Below are positions 25,737-33,927 of a stretch of 64,000 bases of DNA, piece by piece. This DNA comes from Mycobacterium kansasii ATCC 12478 (GTDB taxonomy: Bacteria > Actinomycetota > Actinomycetes > Mycobacteriales > Mycobacteriaceae): assembly GCF_000157895.3 (NCBI RefSeq), contig NC_022663.1:5828001-5892000 (forward strand). Direction: 5' to 3'. Numbering within the stretch: the first letter of the stretch is position 1; the number at the start of each line of letters is the position of its first letter. The position numbers were made by a program, and so were the translations under genes. The notes under the pieces were generated by a model. It was not told where the DNA came from and searched no databases. It saw nothing but the letters and a program-made list of their open reading frames with translations.

Positions 25737-27755
25737 ATGTCTCGCGGCTCGGACGGTACCCCCATCCAGGTCGAGCCGATCGCTCGAATCCTACCGATGC
25801 TGTCGGTACCGCACCTGGATCGCGAGTTCGACTATTTGGTGTCCGCCGAGCAGTCCGACGACGCCCAGCCGGGGGTGCGGGTGCGGGTGCGGTTTCATGG
25901 CCGGCTGGTCGACGGGTTCGTGCTGGAGCGCCGCAACGACACCGACCACCAGGGCAAGCTGGGCTGGCTGGATCGGGTGGTGTCGGCCGAACCGGTGCTC
26001 ACCCCGGAAATCCGCCGGTTGGTCGATGCGGTGGCCGCCCGTTATGCCGGCACCCGGGCCGACGTGTTGCGGCTGGCTATTCCGGCCCGGCACGCGAGGG
26101 TGGAACGGGAACCCGGGCTGATCGCCGACCGGCCCGATGTCGACCCGGTCGACCCTGCGGGCTGGCAGGTGTACGGCCGCGGCGGCCAGTTCCTGGCCGC
26201 GCTCGCCCAGGCTCGGGCCGCCCGCGCGGTCTGGCAGGTGTTGCCGGGGGAGCGGTGGGCGGATCGCTTCGCCGAGGCCGCCGCGCAGACGGTGCGCGCC
26301 GGCCGTGCGGTCCTGGGGATAGTGCCTGATCAGCGCGATCTGGACACGTTGTGGCAGGCCGCGACGGCCCGGATCGACGAGCCCAGCGTGGTGGCTCTGT
26401 CGGCCGGCCTGGGACCGGCCGCCCGCTACCGCAGGTGGCTGGCCGCGTTACGCGGCACCGCGCGGCTGGTGATCGGCACCCGGAGCGCGGTGTTCGCGCC
26501 GCTGAGCGATCTGGGTCTGGTCATGGTCTGGGCTGACGGCGACGACAGCCTGGCCGAGCCGCGGGCACCTTATCCCCATGCTCGGGAAGTGGCGATGCTG
26601 CGTGCCCATCAGGCCCGGTGCGCGGCGCTGATCGGCGGCTACGCGCGAACCGCCGAAGCCCACGCGCTGGTGCGCAGCGGCTGGGCCCACGACATCGTCG
26701 CGGCCCGGCCGGTGGTGCGGGCGCGCAGCCCGCGCGTCGTCGCCCTCGATGACAGCGGGTACGCCGAGGAACGCGACCCGGCCGCTCGCACCGCCCGGCT
26801 GCCATCCATTGCTCTGCGCGCCGCCCGTTCGGCACTGGCGGCCGCAGCGCCGGTCCTCGTTCAGGTGCCCCGCCGCGGCTATGTGCCGTCACTGGCCTGC
26901 GGGCGTTGCCGGGCGATCACCCGCTGCCGGCACTGCACCGGTCCGTTGTCGCTGCAGGAGCGCGGCGGGCCGGGCGCGGTGTGCCGCTGGTGCGGTCGCG
27001 CCGAGCCGGCGCTGCGCTGCGCGCGTTGCGGATCGGATGCGGTGCGTGCCGTGGTAATCGGTGCCCGGCGCACCGCCGAGGAGCTCGGCCGGGCCTTCCC
27101 GGGAACGGCGGTGATCACCTCGTCGGGCGATGCGGTCGTCCCCGAGGTGGCAACCCGCCCGGCATTGGTGGTCGCGACCCCGGGGGCCGAACCCCGGGCG
27201 TCCGGCGGGTACGGCGCGGCGCTGCTGCTGGATACCTGGGCGCTGCTGGGGCGACAGGATCTGCGCGCGGCCGAGGACGCGCTGTGGCGCTGGATGGCGG
27301 CGGCGGCGCTGGTGCGTTCGCGGGCTGACGGCGGTGTGGTGATGGTGGTCGCCGAATCATCCATCCCGACCGTGCAATCCCTGGTTCGCTGGGACCCGGT
27401 GGGCCACGCCGAGGCCGAGCTGACGGCCCGCAGCGAAGTGGGGCTGCCACCGAGCGTGCACATCGCCGCTCTCGACGGCACCGCCGAGGCGGTCATGGCC
27501 TTGCTTGACCAGGCCGGGCTGCCCGACCCCGAACGCTTCCAAGCCGAGTTGCTCGGCCCCGTCGAGCTGCCGCCCGGCGTGCGCCGACCGGCCGGCATCC
27601 CCGCCGGAGCACCCGTAACCAGGATGCTGGTGCGAGTTCGCCGCGAGCACGGCCTGGAACTGGCAGCCTGTCTGCGCCGCGCGGTCTCGGTGCTCAGCGC
27701 CCGTCAAACCCATGAGCCGGTGCGGGTGCAGATCGACCCGCTGCATATCGGTTAG
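25737..27755 (+). CDS. priA: PriA-like primosomal protein N', helicase-deficient
   Basis: A 672-residue actinobacterial PriA (Rv1402). The N-terminal DNA-binding part (ARILPMLSVPHLDREFDYLVSAE) and the zinc-binding cysteines (LACGRCRAITRCRHC, VCRWCGRAEPALRCARCGSD, about residues 384-437) are clear. The expected Walker A lysine motif is absent: the corresponding stretch reads AGRAVLGIVPDQRDL. It therefore probably binds restart forks structurally without ATP-driven unwinding, as noted for other actinobacteria. The ATG at 25737 is 4 codons inside the longest frame. Confidence 0.88.
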   Translation: MSRGSDGTPIQVEPIARILPMLSVPHLDREFDYLVSAEQSDDAQPGVRVRVRFHGRLVDGFVLERRNDTDHQGKLGWLDRVVSAEPVLTPEIRRLVDAVAARYAGTRADVLRLAIPARHARVEREPGLIADRPDVDPVDPAGWQVYGRGGQFLAALAQARAARAVWQVLPGERWADRFAEAAAQTVRAGRAVLGIVPDQRDLDTLWQAATARIDEPSVVALSAGLGPAARYRRWLAALRGTARLVIGTRSAVFAPLSDLGLVMVWADGDDSLAEPRAPYPHAREVAMLRAHQARCAALIGGYARTAEAHALVRSGWAHDIVAARPVVRARSPRVVALDDSGYAEERDPAARTARLPSIALRAARSALAAAAPVLVQVPRRGYVPSLACGRCRAITRCRHCTGPLSLQERGGPGAVCRWCGRAEPALRCARCGSDAVRAVVIGARRTAEELGRAFPGTAVITSSGDAVVPEVATRPALVVATPGAEPRASGGYGAALLLDTWALLGRQDLRAAEDALWRWMAAAALVRSRADGGVVMVVAESSIPTVQSLVRWDPVGHAEAELTARSEVGLPPSVHIAALDGTAEAVMALLDQAGLPDPERFQAELLGPVELPPGVRRPAGIPAGAPVTRMLVRVRREHGLELAACLRRAVSVLSARQTHEPVRVQIDPLHIG

Positions 27756-27781
27756 GTGCCAGGCGACCGGCTAACCCGCGG

Positions 27782-28123
27782 TCACCGCTTCCGCGCGGTG
27801 AGAATCAGGTACTCGCACTCCATCACGCCGTCGGTGAAATATTCGCAGCTGAGTTCGGAGTCCAGCTCGGCGACACGCTCGGTGTCCGCGCCGATGTTGG
27901 GGTAGGCGTTGATCGCCGGGCCGTAGTACTCCTGGAAGTACTCGGGGCACCTGTAGGGGTGGTCGAACCGGTCCGCCCGCAGCGATCCGCGCTGCACACG
28001 GATATCGCAAACGTGGTCGTTGACCAGCTCGCTGATAAAGTCTTCGCGGCCCCACCACAGCTCCTGGGGCGTCCCCTGCAGCAGGCTGGAGGTTTCGGCA
28101 ACCGAGTCCAATGATGCCCGCAA
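27782..28123 (-). pseudogene. C-terminal remnant of a methyltransferase (Rv1403c-like)
   Basis: This 113-codon frame matches only the last ~100 residues of the neighbouring methyltransferase at 28800-29624 (LWWGREDFISELVNDHV against LWGRENYFRGLLGDRV; YGPAINAYPNIGADTERVAELDSEL against YGPTIEAYANIGDNAVLAAELDAQL). The SAM-binding half of the family, about 170 residues with VLDVAAGSG, is missing. M. tuberculosis has a full-length gene here. A TTG at 28123 might still start a short protein, but the catalytic core is gone. It points away from the MarR gene. Confidence 0.85.
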
Positions 28124-28247
28124 GAAAATATGTATCTTGTCAATAATCCATGTTTACGACTATCGGACGCTGTTAGACTTCATTTTGCTGCAGCCCGTGT
28201 GAGCGCGACGACGAAGTTGACGACCCGGTGGACCGGGGAAGGGGGCC
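28124..28247. promoter_or_regulatory. AT-rich divergent regulatory region upstream of the MarR gene
   Basis: This stretch is clearly more AT-rich than its surroundings and contains TATCTTGTCAATAATCCATG near 28130-28150 and a TTAGACT box near 28170. The region upstream of the other methyltransferase (about 29725-29750, minus strand) has a related ACCTTGCTAATGCATACTG. Both could be MarR operators, but the match is loose. Confidence 0.35.
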
Positions 28248-28733
28248 ATGATGTCCACGGAAAACGCGACGGCAGCTGAGGAGTCGGTGGATGCGATCAC
28301 CGATTCGCTACTGACGGCATCCCGGTTGCTGGTAGCCATCTCGGCTCATTCCATCGCACAGATCGACGAGACGATCACCATCCCGCAGTTCCGGACCCTG
28401 GTCATTCTGTCCAATCGAGGGCCGATCAACCTGGCCACTTTGGCGACGTTGCTGGGCGTGCAACCGTCGGCGACCGGCCGGATGGTCGACCGGCTGGTCA
28501 GCGCGGGGATGATCGACCGTCAGCCGCACCCGAACTCCCGGCGCGAACTGCTCGCCGTGCTGACCAAACGGGGCCGGGATCTGGTTCGCCGGGTCACCGC
28601 GCTTCGGCGCGCCGAGATCGCCCGCATCGTGGAGCAGATGCCGCAGGCCGAACGCCGCGGGTTGGTGCGTGCCCTGACGGCGTTTACCGCCGCCGGCGGC
28701 GAACCCGACGCGCACGTCGAAATGGAGCTGTAG
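28248..28733 (+). CDS. MarR-family transcriptional regulator (Rv1404-like)
   Basis: A 161-residue winged-helix regulator. The recognition helix region GPINLATLATLLGVQPSATGRMVDRLVSAGMIDRQPHPNSRRELLAVLTKRGRDL is typical of the family, with a dimerising C-terminal helix. The ATG at 28248 follows GGGGAAGGGGGCC; an adjacent ATG at 28251 is equally possible. The M. tuberculosis orthologue is linked to acid-stress control of the flanking methyltransferase genes. Here one target (upstream) has decayed and the other (downstream, minus strand) is intact. Confidence 0.9.
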   Translation: MMSTENATAAEESVDAITDSLLTASRLLVAISAHSIAQIDETITIPQFRTLVILSNRGPINLATLATLLGVQPSATGRMVDRLVSAGMIDRQPHPNSRRELLAVLTKRGRDLVRRVTALRRAEIARIVEQMPQAERRGLVRALTAFTAAGGEPDAHVEMEL

Positions 28734-28799
28734 CGAGCCGCGGTACCGTGTCGGGCCGGTCGCCCGGCGGCGGATGGCCCGACACGGCCGTGAGCCGAC

Positions 28800-29624
28800 T
28801 CAGATCTTGGCCGCGGTGCCGATCAATACCTCCCAATCCATGACGCCGTCGGTCAGATACTCCGCGGCGAGTTCGACCAGCTGAGCGTCGAGCTCGGCGG
28901 CCAGCACCGCGTTGTCGCCAATGTTGGCATAGGCCTCGATCGTCGGGCCGTAATGAGTCTTGAAGTAGTCGTGGACGTCCTGCGCGGTGCTGAAACGCGT
29001 GACCTTCAACGGCTCGCGACGGGTCTTGACATCGGTGACTCGATCACCCAGCAGGCCGCGGAAGTAGTTTTCCCGGCCCCACAGGGCCGACGGGGGCAAC
29101 GCCGCCGACAGGCTCGGCCGGTACGGCCGGATGGCGGCCAGCATCCGGCCGAAGAATCCTTCCGGGGTCCAGCTGATCACGCCGATGGTTCCGCCCGGCT
29201 TGCAGACCCGGACCAACTCGTCGGCCGAGCACTGGTGATCCGGAGCGAACATGATGCCGATCGCCGAGATCACGGCGTCGAACTCGCCTTCGGCGAACGG
29301 CAGGGCTTGCGCGTTGGCTTCCTGGTACTCGAGGGTCAGCCCCAGCTCCGCGGCGCGTGCCTGGGACCGCTGCAGCAGCTCCGGGGTGAGATCGGTGGAA
29401 ACCACGGTGGCGCCGGCCTTGGCCGCCGGCAGCGAGATGTTGCCGGAACCGGCCGCGACGTCGAGCACCCGCACGCCCGGCCCGATGCCCGCGGCGGCGA
29501 CCAGGATCGGCCCGAGCGGGGCCATCACCTCCTCGGCCATCAGTGCGTAGTCGCCGAGGGCCCACATCGCCCGGTGCGTGGCCGCGAGTGTCGCGTCTTC
29601 GCTGATCGGTGTGTCGATAGTCAT
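28800..29624 (-). CDS. SAM-dependent methyltransferase (Rv1405c-like)
   Basis: A 274-residue UbiE/COQ5-like methyltransferase. Motif I VLDVAAGSGNISLPAAKAGATVVSTDLTPE lies near residue 53, followed by EGEFDAVISAIGIMFAPD and GGTIGVISWTPEG. The substrate is unknown. The ATG at 29624 follows AGGAGCTCTCC. It converges on the MarR gene; the M. tuberculosis orthologue is acid-induced. It is the intact paralogue of the remnant at 27782-28123. Confidence 0.9.
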   Translation of the reverse strand: MTIDTPISEDATLAATHRAMWALGDYALMAEEVMAPLGPILVAAAGIGPGVRVLDVAAGSGNISLPAAKAGATVVSTDLTPELLQRSQARAAELGLTLEYQEANAQALPFAEGEFDAVISAIGIMFAPDHQCSADELVRVCKPGGTIGVISWTPEGFFGRMLAAIRPYRPSLSAALPPSALWGRENYFRGLLGDRVTDVKTRREPLKVTRFSTAQDVHDYFKTHYGPTIEAYANIGDNAVLAAELDAQLVELAAEYLTDGVMDWEVLIGTAAKI

Positions 29625-29812
29625 GGAGAGCTCCTGAGAAAGAAGGGGACAGGGCTGCGTTACTTCGACTTCGTCGTCGCAGGCGCGGTGGGAAACTCGG
29701 GAAGAGATCGTTTCCGTCGGACACAGTATGCATTAGCAAGGTTATAACTGGCTGAGAATTTGGCGGGTCCGGATTGTGGCCCGCGACACGTCGGTGCCGC
29801 CGGCCGGCTACC

Positions 29813-29818
29813 TAGACT
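29813..29818 (+). promoter_or_regulatory. fmt -10 box (leaderless)
   Basis: TAGACT ends 6 nt before the fmt GTG at 29825, so transcription should start at or next to the start codon. Confidence 0.6.
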
Positions 29819-29824
29819 ATTGCG

Positions 29825-30763
29825 GTGCGCATCGTTTTCGCGGGCACGCCCGAACCCGCGCTGCCGGCACTGCGTCGCCTCATCGACTCGCCCCGTCACG
29901 ATGTGGTCGCAGTGCTGACCCGGCCGGACGCCGCATCCGGGCGGCGAGGCAGGCCGGAGCCGTCGCCGGTGGCCCGCGAGGCACTCGATCGCGGCATACC
30001 GGTGCTGAGGCCGTCACGGCCCAACTCGCCGGAGTTTGTCGCTGAACTGTCGAAGCTGGCGCCCCAGTGCTGCGCGGTGGTCGCCTACGGGGCGCTCCTG
30101 GGCGACGCGCTGCTGGCGATTCCCCCGTACGGGTGGGTGAACCTGCACTTTTCGCTGCTGCCCGCCTGGCGCGGCGCGGCGCCGGTGCAGGCCGCGATTG
30201 CCGCCGGGGACACCATCACCGGGGCCACGACGTTCCAGATTGAGCCGAGCCTGGATTCCGGCCCCGTCTACGGGGTGGTCACCGAAGCCATTCGGCCCAC
30301 CGATACTGCGGGTGATCTGCTTGAGCGCCTTGCCGTTTCGGGTGCAGCCCTGCTGTCTGCCACGCTGGACGGCATTGCCGACCAGACGCTGACACCGCGA
30401 CCACAGCCGGCCGACGGAGTCAGCCTGGCACCGAAGATCACCGTGGAGCAGGCGCGGGTGCGCTGGGAACTTCCGGCGGCGGTCGTCGAACGCCGAATCC
30501 GCGCCGTCACCCCCAACCCCGGCGCCTGGACCCTCATCGGCGACCTGCGGGTCAAGCTCGGACCGGTACAGCTCGACGGCGCACCGAGACCTCCGGAACT
30601 GTTGCCGCCCGGCGCTATTCACGTAGACCGCACGACCGTCTGGATCGGCACCGGCTCCGAACCGGTGCGGCTGGGACAGATTCAGCCACCGGGCAAGAAG
30701 CCGATGCAGGCGGCCGACTGGGCGCGCGGGGCCCGGCTCGACCCCGGCGCGCGGGCCTCATGA
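29825..30763 (+). CDS. fmt: methionyl-tRNA formyltransferase
   Basis: A 312-residue enzyme that formylates initiator Met-tRNA using 10-formyl-tetrahydrofolate. The start VRIVFAGTPEPALPALRRLI, the catalytic region (NLHFSLLPAWRGAAPVQAAIAAGD near residue 108) and the C-terminal OB-like domain are as expected. The GTG at 29825 has no ribosome site but sits 6 nt after a TAGACT box. Its stop overlaps the rsmB ATG. Confidence 0.95.
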   Translation: MRIVFAGTPEPALPALRRLIDSPRHDVVAVLTRPDAASGRRGRPEPSPVAREALDRGIPVLRPSRPNSPEFVAELSKLAPQCCAVVAYGALLGDALLAIPPYGWVNLHFSLLPAWRGAAPVQAAIAAGDTITGATTFQIEPSLDSGPVYGVVTEAIRPTDTAGDLLERLAVSGAALLSATLDGIADQTLTPRPQPADGVSLAPKITVEQARVRWELPAAVVERRIRAVTPNPGAWTLIGDLRVKLGPVQLDGAPRPPELLPPGAIHVDRTTVWIGTGSEPVRLGQIQPPGKKPMQAADWARGARLDPGARAS

Positions 30764-32154
30764 CCGCCAGGCCCCAACGTTCCCGAACCGGCGAACGAGG
30801 CCGTCGCCGCCGGCCACTGGACCCGGCACGCGCCGCGGCATTCGACGCACTGTGCGCGGTAACCAGCCGGGACGCCTACGCAAACCTGGCCCTGCCCGCG
30901 CTGCTACGGGAACGCGGCATCACCGGACGCGACGCTGCCTTCGCCACCGAGCTGACCTACGGCACCTGCCGGACCAGGGGCCTGCTCGACGCGGTCATCG
31001 GTGCGGCAGCGGGACGGGCACCGGAGGCGATCGACCCGGTCCTGCTCGACCTGCTCCGGCTGGGCACCTATCAGCTGCTGCGCACCCGAGTCGGCAGCCA
31101 CGCCGCGGTGTCTACCACGGTCGACCAGGCGGGCATCGAATTCGATTCTGCCCGAGCAGGATTCGTCAACGGTGTGCTGCGAACCATCGCCGGCCGTGAC
31201 GAGCGGAGCTGGGTGGACGAGCTGGCTCCCGACCCGCGTAGCGACCCGATCGGACATGCGGCCTTCGTGCATGCCCACCCACGGTGGATCGCTCAGGCAT
31301 TCGCCGACGCCCTGGGCACAGCGGCCGCGGAGCTCGAAGCGGTGCTGGCCAGTGATGACGAACGCCCGCACGTGCACCTGGCGGCTCGCCCCGGGGTACT
31401 GACCGCCGCCGAACTCGCCGCCGCAGTGGGCGGCACCGTCGGCCGGTACTCGCCGTACGCGGTGTACCTGCCCGGCGGTGACCCCGCGCGGTTGGCGCCG
31501 GTGCGCGACGGTCAAGCCCTGGTCCAGGACGAGGGCAGCCAGCTGGTGGCGCGGGCGCTGACGCTGGCTCCCGTCGACGACGACCGCGGCCGGTGGCTCG
31601 ATCTGTGCGCCGGACCGGGCGGCAAGACCGCGTTGCTGGCCGGCCTGGGCGGGCAATCAGGGGCCCGGGTGACTGCTGTTGAGCCGTCACCGCAGCGCGC
31701 GGGGATGGTGAGGGCCAACACCGCCGGGCTGCCGGTCGCGGTAGTGCAGGCCGACGGTCGCCACAGCGGGCTGGACCCCGGCTTCGACCGGGTGCTGGTC
31801 GATGTCCCGTGCACCGGGCTGGGCGCATTGCGCCGCCGTCCGGAGGCGCGCTGGCGGCGTCAACCGGCCGACGTGCCCGCGCTGGCCAAGCTGCAACGTG
31901 AGCTGCTGGCTGCCGCGATTGCGCTGGTCCGGCCGGGTGGCGTGGTGCTCTACGCGACCTGCTCACCGCACCTCGCCGAAACCGTGGGGGTGCTGGCCGA
32001 CGCCCTGCGCCGGCATCCGGTGGCCGCGCTGGACACCCGGCCGTTGTTCGAACCCGTCACCGAAGGGCTCGGTGACGGACCGTACGTTCAGCTGTGGCCA
32101 CACCGGCACGGCACCGACGCGATGTTCGCTGGCGCGCTGCAACGGCTCGCGTGA
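30760..32154 (+). CDS. rsmB: 16S rRNA (cytosine-967-C5) methyltransferase RsmB/Fmu
   Basis: A 464-residue rRNA methyltransferase with an N-terminal NusB-like RNA-binding domain (about residues 20-150, AAFDALCAVTSRDAYANLALPALL) and a C-terminal Rossmann domain. The SAM motif is LDLCAGPGGKTALLAGL near residue 284. The two catalytic cysteines are in VDVPCTGLGALRRRPEARW and YATCSPHLAET. It overlaps fmt by 4 nt (ATGA), so both translation genes are coupled. Confidence 0.94.
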   Translation: MTARPQRSRTGERGRRRRPLDPARAAAFDALCAVTSRDAYANLALPALLRERGITGRDAAFATELTYGTCRTRGLLDAVIGAAAGRAPEAIDPVLLDLLRLGTYQLLRTRVGSHAAVSTTVDQAGIEFDSARAGFVNGVLRTIAGRDERSWVDELAPDPRSDPIGHAAFVHAHPRWIAQAFADALGTAAAELEAVLASDDERPHVHLAARPGVLTAAELAAAVGGTVGRYSPYAVYLPGGDPARLAPVRDGQALVQDEGSQLVARALTLAPVDDDRGRWLDLCAGPGGKTALLAGLGGQSGARVTAVEPSPQRAGMVRANTAGLPVAVVQADGRHSGLDPGFDRVLVDVPCTGLGALRRRPEARWRRQPADVPALAKLQRELLAAAIALVRPGGVVLYATCSPHLAETVGVLADALRRHPVAALDTRPLFEPVTEGLGDGPYVQLWPHRHGTDAMFAGALQRLA

Positions 32155-32193
32155 CGCGCCGGTGCGCGTCGCACGCCGCGCCGCCGGGCTCAG

Positions 32194-32199
32194 TAGTCT
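32194..32199 (+). promoter_or_regulatory. rpe -10 box (leaderless)
   Basis: TAGTCT ends 7 nt before the rpe ATG at 32207. Confidence 0.5.
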
Positions 32200-32206
32200 G
32201 TCGCTC

Positions 32207-32896
32207 ATGTCTTGCAGCACGGGGGGGCCGATGATTGCGCCGTCGATCCTGGCTGCCGATTTCGCCCGGCTCGCCGACGAAGCAGCCGCGGTGCACGGCG
32301 CCGACTGGCTGCATGTCGACGTGATGGACGGTCACTTCGTGCCGAACCTGACGATCGGCCTGCCGGTGGTGGAAAGCCTGCTGGCGGTAAGCCGCATCCC
32401 GATGGATTGTCATCTGATGATCGAGAACCCGGACCGGTGGGCTCCGCCGTACGCCGAAGCCGGCGCCCATAACGTCACGTTTCACGCCGAGGCCGCCGAC
32501 AATCCGGTCGGGGTGGCCCGCGACATCCGGGCAGCGGGCGCCAAAGCCGGTATCAGCGTGAAGCCGGGGACGCCGCTGGATCCGTATCTGGAGATCCTGC
32601 CGCACTTCGATACCCTGCTCGTCATGTCGGTGGAGCCCGGCTTCGGCGGCCAGAAGTTCATTCCCGAGGTGTTGAGCAAGGTGCGGACGGTACGCAAGAT
32701 GGTCGATTCGGGTGAGTTGACGATCCTGATCGAGATCGACGGCGGCGTTAACGCGGACACCATCGAGCAGGCGGCCGAAGCGGGCGTCGACTGCTTCGTT
32801 GCCGGATCGGCGGTGTATGGCGCCGATAACCCGGCTACCGCGGTAGAGGCACTTAGGCAACGGGCCAGGGCCGCGTCACACCACCGTGGCCGGTGA
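32207..32896 (+). CDS. rpe: ribulose-phosphate 3-epimerase
   Basis: A 229-residue TIM-barrel enzyme interconverting ribulose 5-phosphate and xylulose 5-phosphate. IAPSILAADFARL, the metal ligands in HVDVMDGHFVPN and MDCHLMI, and the phosphate site SVEPGFGGQKF and EIDGGVN are intact. The ATG at 32207 matches the start of Rv1408 and lies 7 nt after a TAGTCT box, suggesting a leaderless mRNA. It overlaps the region before ribD: ribulose 5-phosphate is a riboflavin precursor, so the adjacency makes metabolic sense. Confidence 0.95.
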   Translation: MSCSTGGPMIAPSILAADFARLADEAAAVHGADWLHVDVMDGHFVPNLTIGLPVVESLLAVSRIPMDCHLMIENPDRWAPPYAEAGAHNVTFHAEAADNPVGVARDIRAAGAKAGISVKPGTPLDPYLEILPHFDTLLVMSVEPGFGGQKFIPEVLSKVRTVRKMVDSGELTILIEIDGGVNADTIEQAAEAGVDCFVAGSAVYGADNPATAVEALRQRARAASHHRGR

Positions 32897-32903
32897 TCAG
32901 CCG

Positions 32904-33923
32904 ATGACTGTCGAGCAGGTCAAGAGCATCGAGGACGCCATGCGCCTCGCCATCGACCAGTCCTACCTGGTCAAGGGCTCGACGTATCCGAACCCCCCCG
33001 TCGGGGCGGTGATTGTGGACACCGAGGGCCGGGTCGTCGGCGTCGGCGGTACCCAGCCCACCGGCGGCGACCACGCCGAGGTGGTAGCCCTGCGCCGGGC
33101 CGGCGGTTTGGCCGCCGGCGCCATCGCGGTGGTCACCATGGAGCCCTGCAACCACTACGGCAAGACTCCGCCATGCGTGAACGCACTGATCGAAGCCAGG
33201 GTGGGCACGGTGATCTATGGCGTAGCCGACCCCAACGGAATCGCGGGGGGCGGTGCCGGGCGGCTGTCGGCAGCGGGCGTGCAAGTGCGCTCCGGGGTGC
33301 TGGCCGACCACGTGGCGGCCGGGCCGCTGCGCGAGTGGCTGCACAAGCAACGCACCGGGCTACCGCACGTGACGTGGAAGTACGCCACCAGCGTGGACGG
33401 CCGCAGCGCTGCCGCCGACGGCTCCAGCCAGTGGATTTCCAGCGAGGCCGCCCGCGCCGACCTGCATCGCCGGCGCGCGATCGCCGACGCGATCGTGGTC
33501 GGCACCGGCACTGTTCTGGCCGACGACCCGGCCCTGACCGCCCGCCTGCCGGACGGGTCTCTGGCACCGAAACAGCCGCTGCGGGTGGTGGTGGGCACCC
33601 GTGACATTCCGCCGGAGGCAAAGGTTCTCAACGACGACGCACGGACCATGGTGCTTCGTACCCACGAGCCCGTGGAGGTGCTCAGGGCGCTGTTGGACTA
33701 CACCGACGTCCTGCTGGAAGGCGGTCCCACGGTCGCCGGGGCTTTCTTGCGGTGCGGGGCGATCAGCCGCATCCTGGCCTATGTCGCGCCCATCCTGCTG
33801 GGCGGCCCGGTGACCGCGGTCGACGATGTGGGGGTGTCCAGCATCGCGCACGCGCTGCGCTGGCAATTCGACAGCGTCGAGAAGGTGGGACCGGATCTGC
33901 TGCTCAGCCTGATACCGCGTTAG
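32904..33923 (+). CDS. ribD: riboflavin biosynthesis deaminase/reductase RibD
   Basis: A 339-residue bifunctional enzyme. The N-terminal deaminase has the zinc motif GGDHAEVVAL and MEPCNHYGKTPPCVNAL (about residues 53-95). The C-terminal NADPH reductase has TWKYATSVDGRSAAADGSSQWISSEAARADLH near residue 155 and LLEGGPTVAGAFL. The ATG at 32904 gives exactly the M. tuberculosis length (339). A GTG at 32886 would overlap the rpe stop but adds residues not found in the orthologue. The gene ends 4 nt from the convergent P55 gene. Confidence 0.95.
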   Translation: MTVEQVKSIEDAMRLAIDQSYLVKGSTYPNPPVGAVIVDTEGRVVGVGGTQPTGGDHAEVVALRRAGGLAAGAIAVVTMEPCNHYGKTPPCVNALIEARVGTVIYGVADPNGIAGGGAGRLSAAGVQVRSGVLADHVAAGPLREWLHKQRTGLPHVTWKYATSVDGRSAAADGSSQWISSEAARADLHRRRAIADAIVVGTGTVLADDPALTARLPDGSLAPKQPLRVVVGTRDIPPEAKVLNDDARTMVLRTHEPVEVLRALLDYTDVLLEGGPTVAGAFLRCGAISRILAYVAPILLGGPVTAVDDVGVSSIAHALRWQFDSVEKVGPDLLLSLIPR

Positions 33924-33927
33924 CGGT

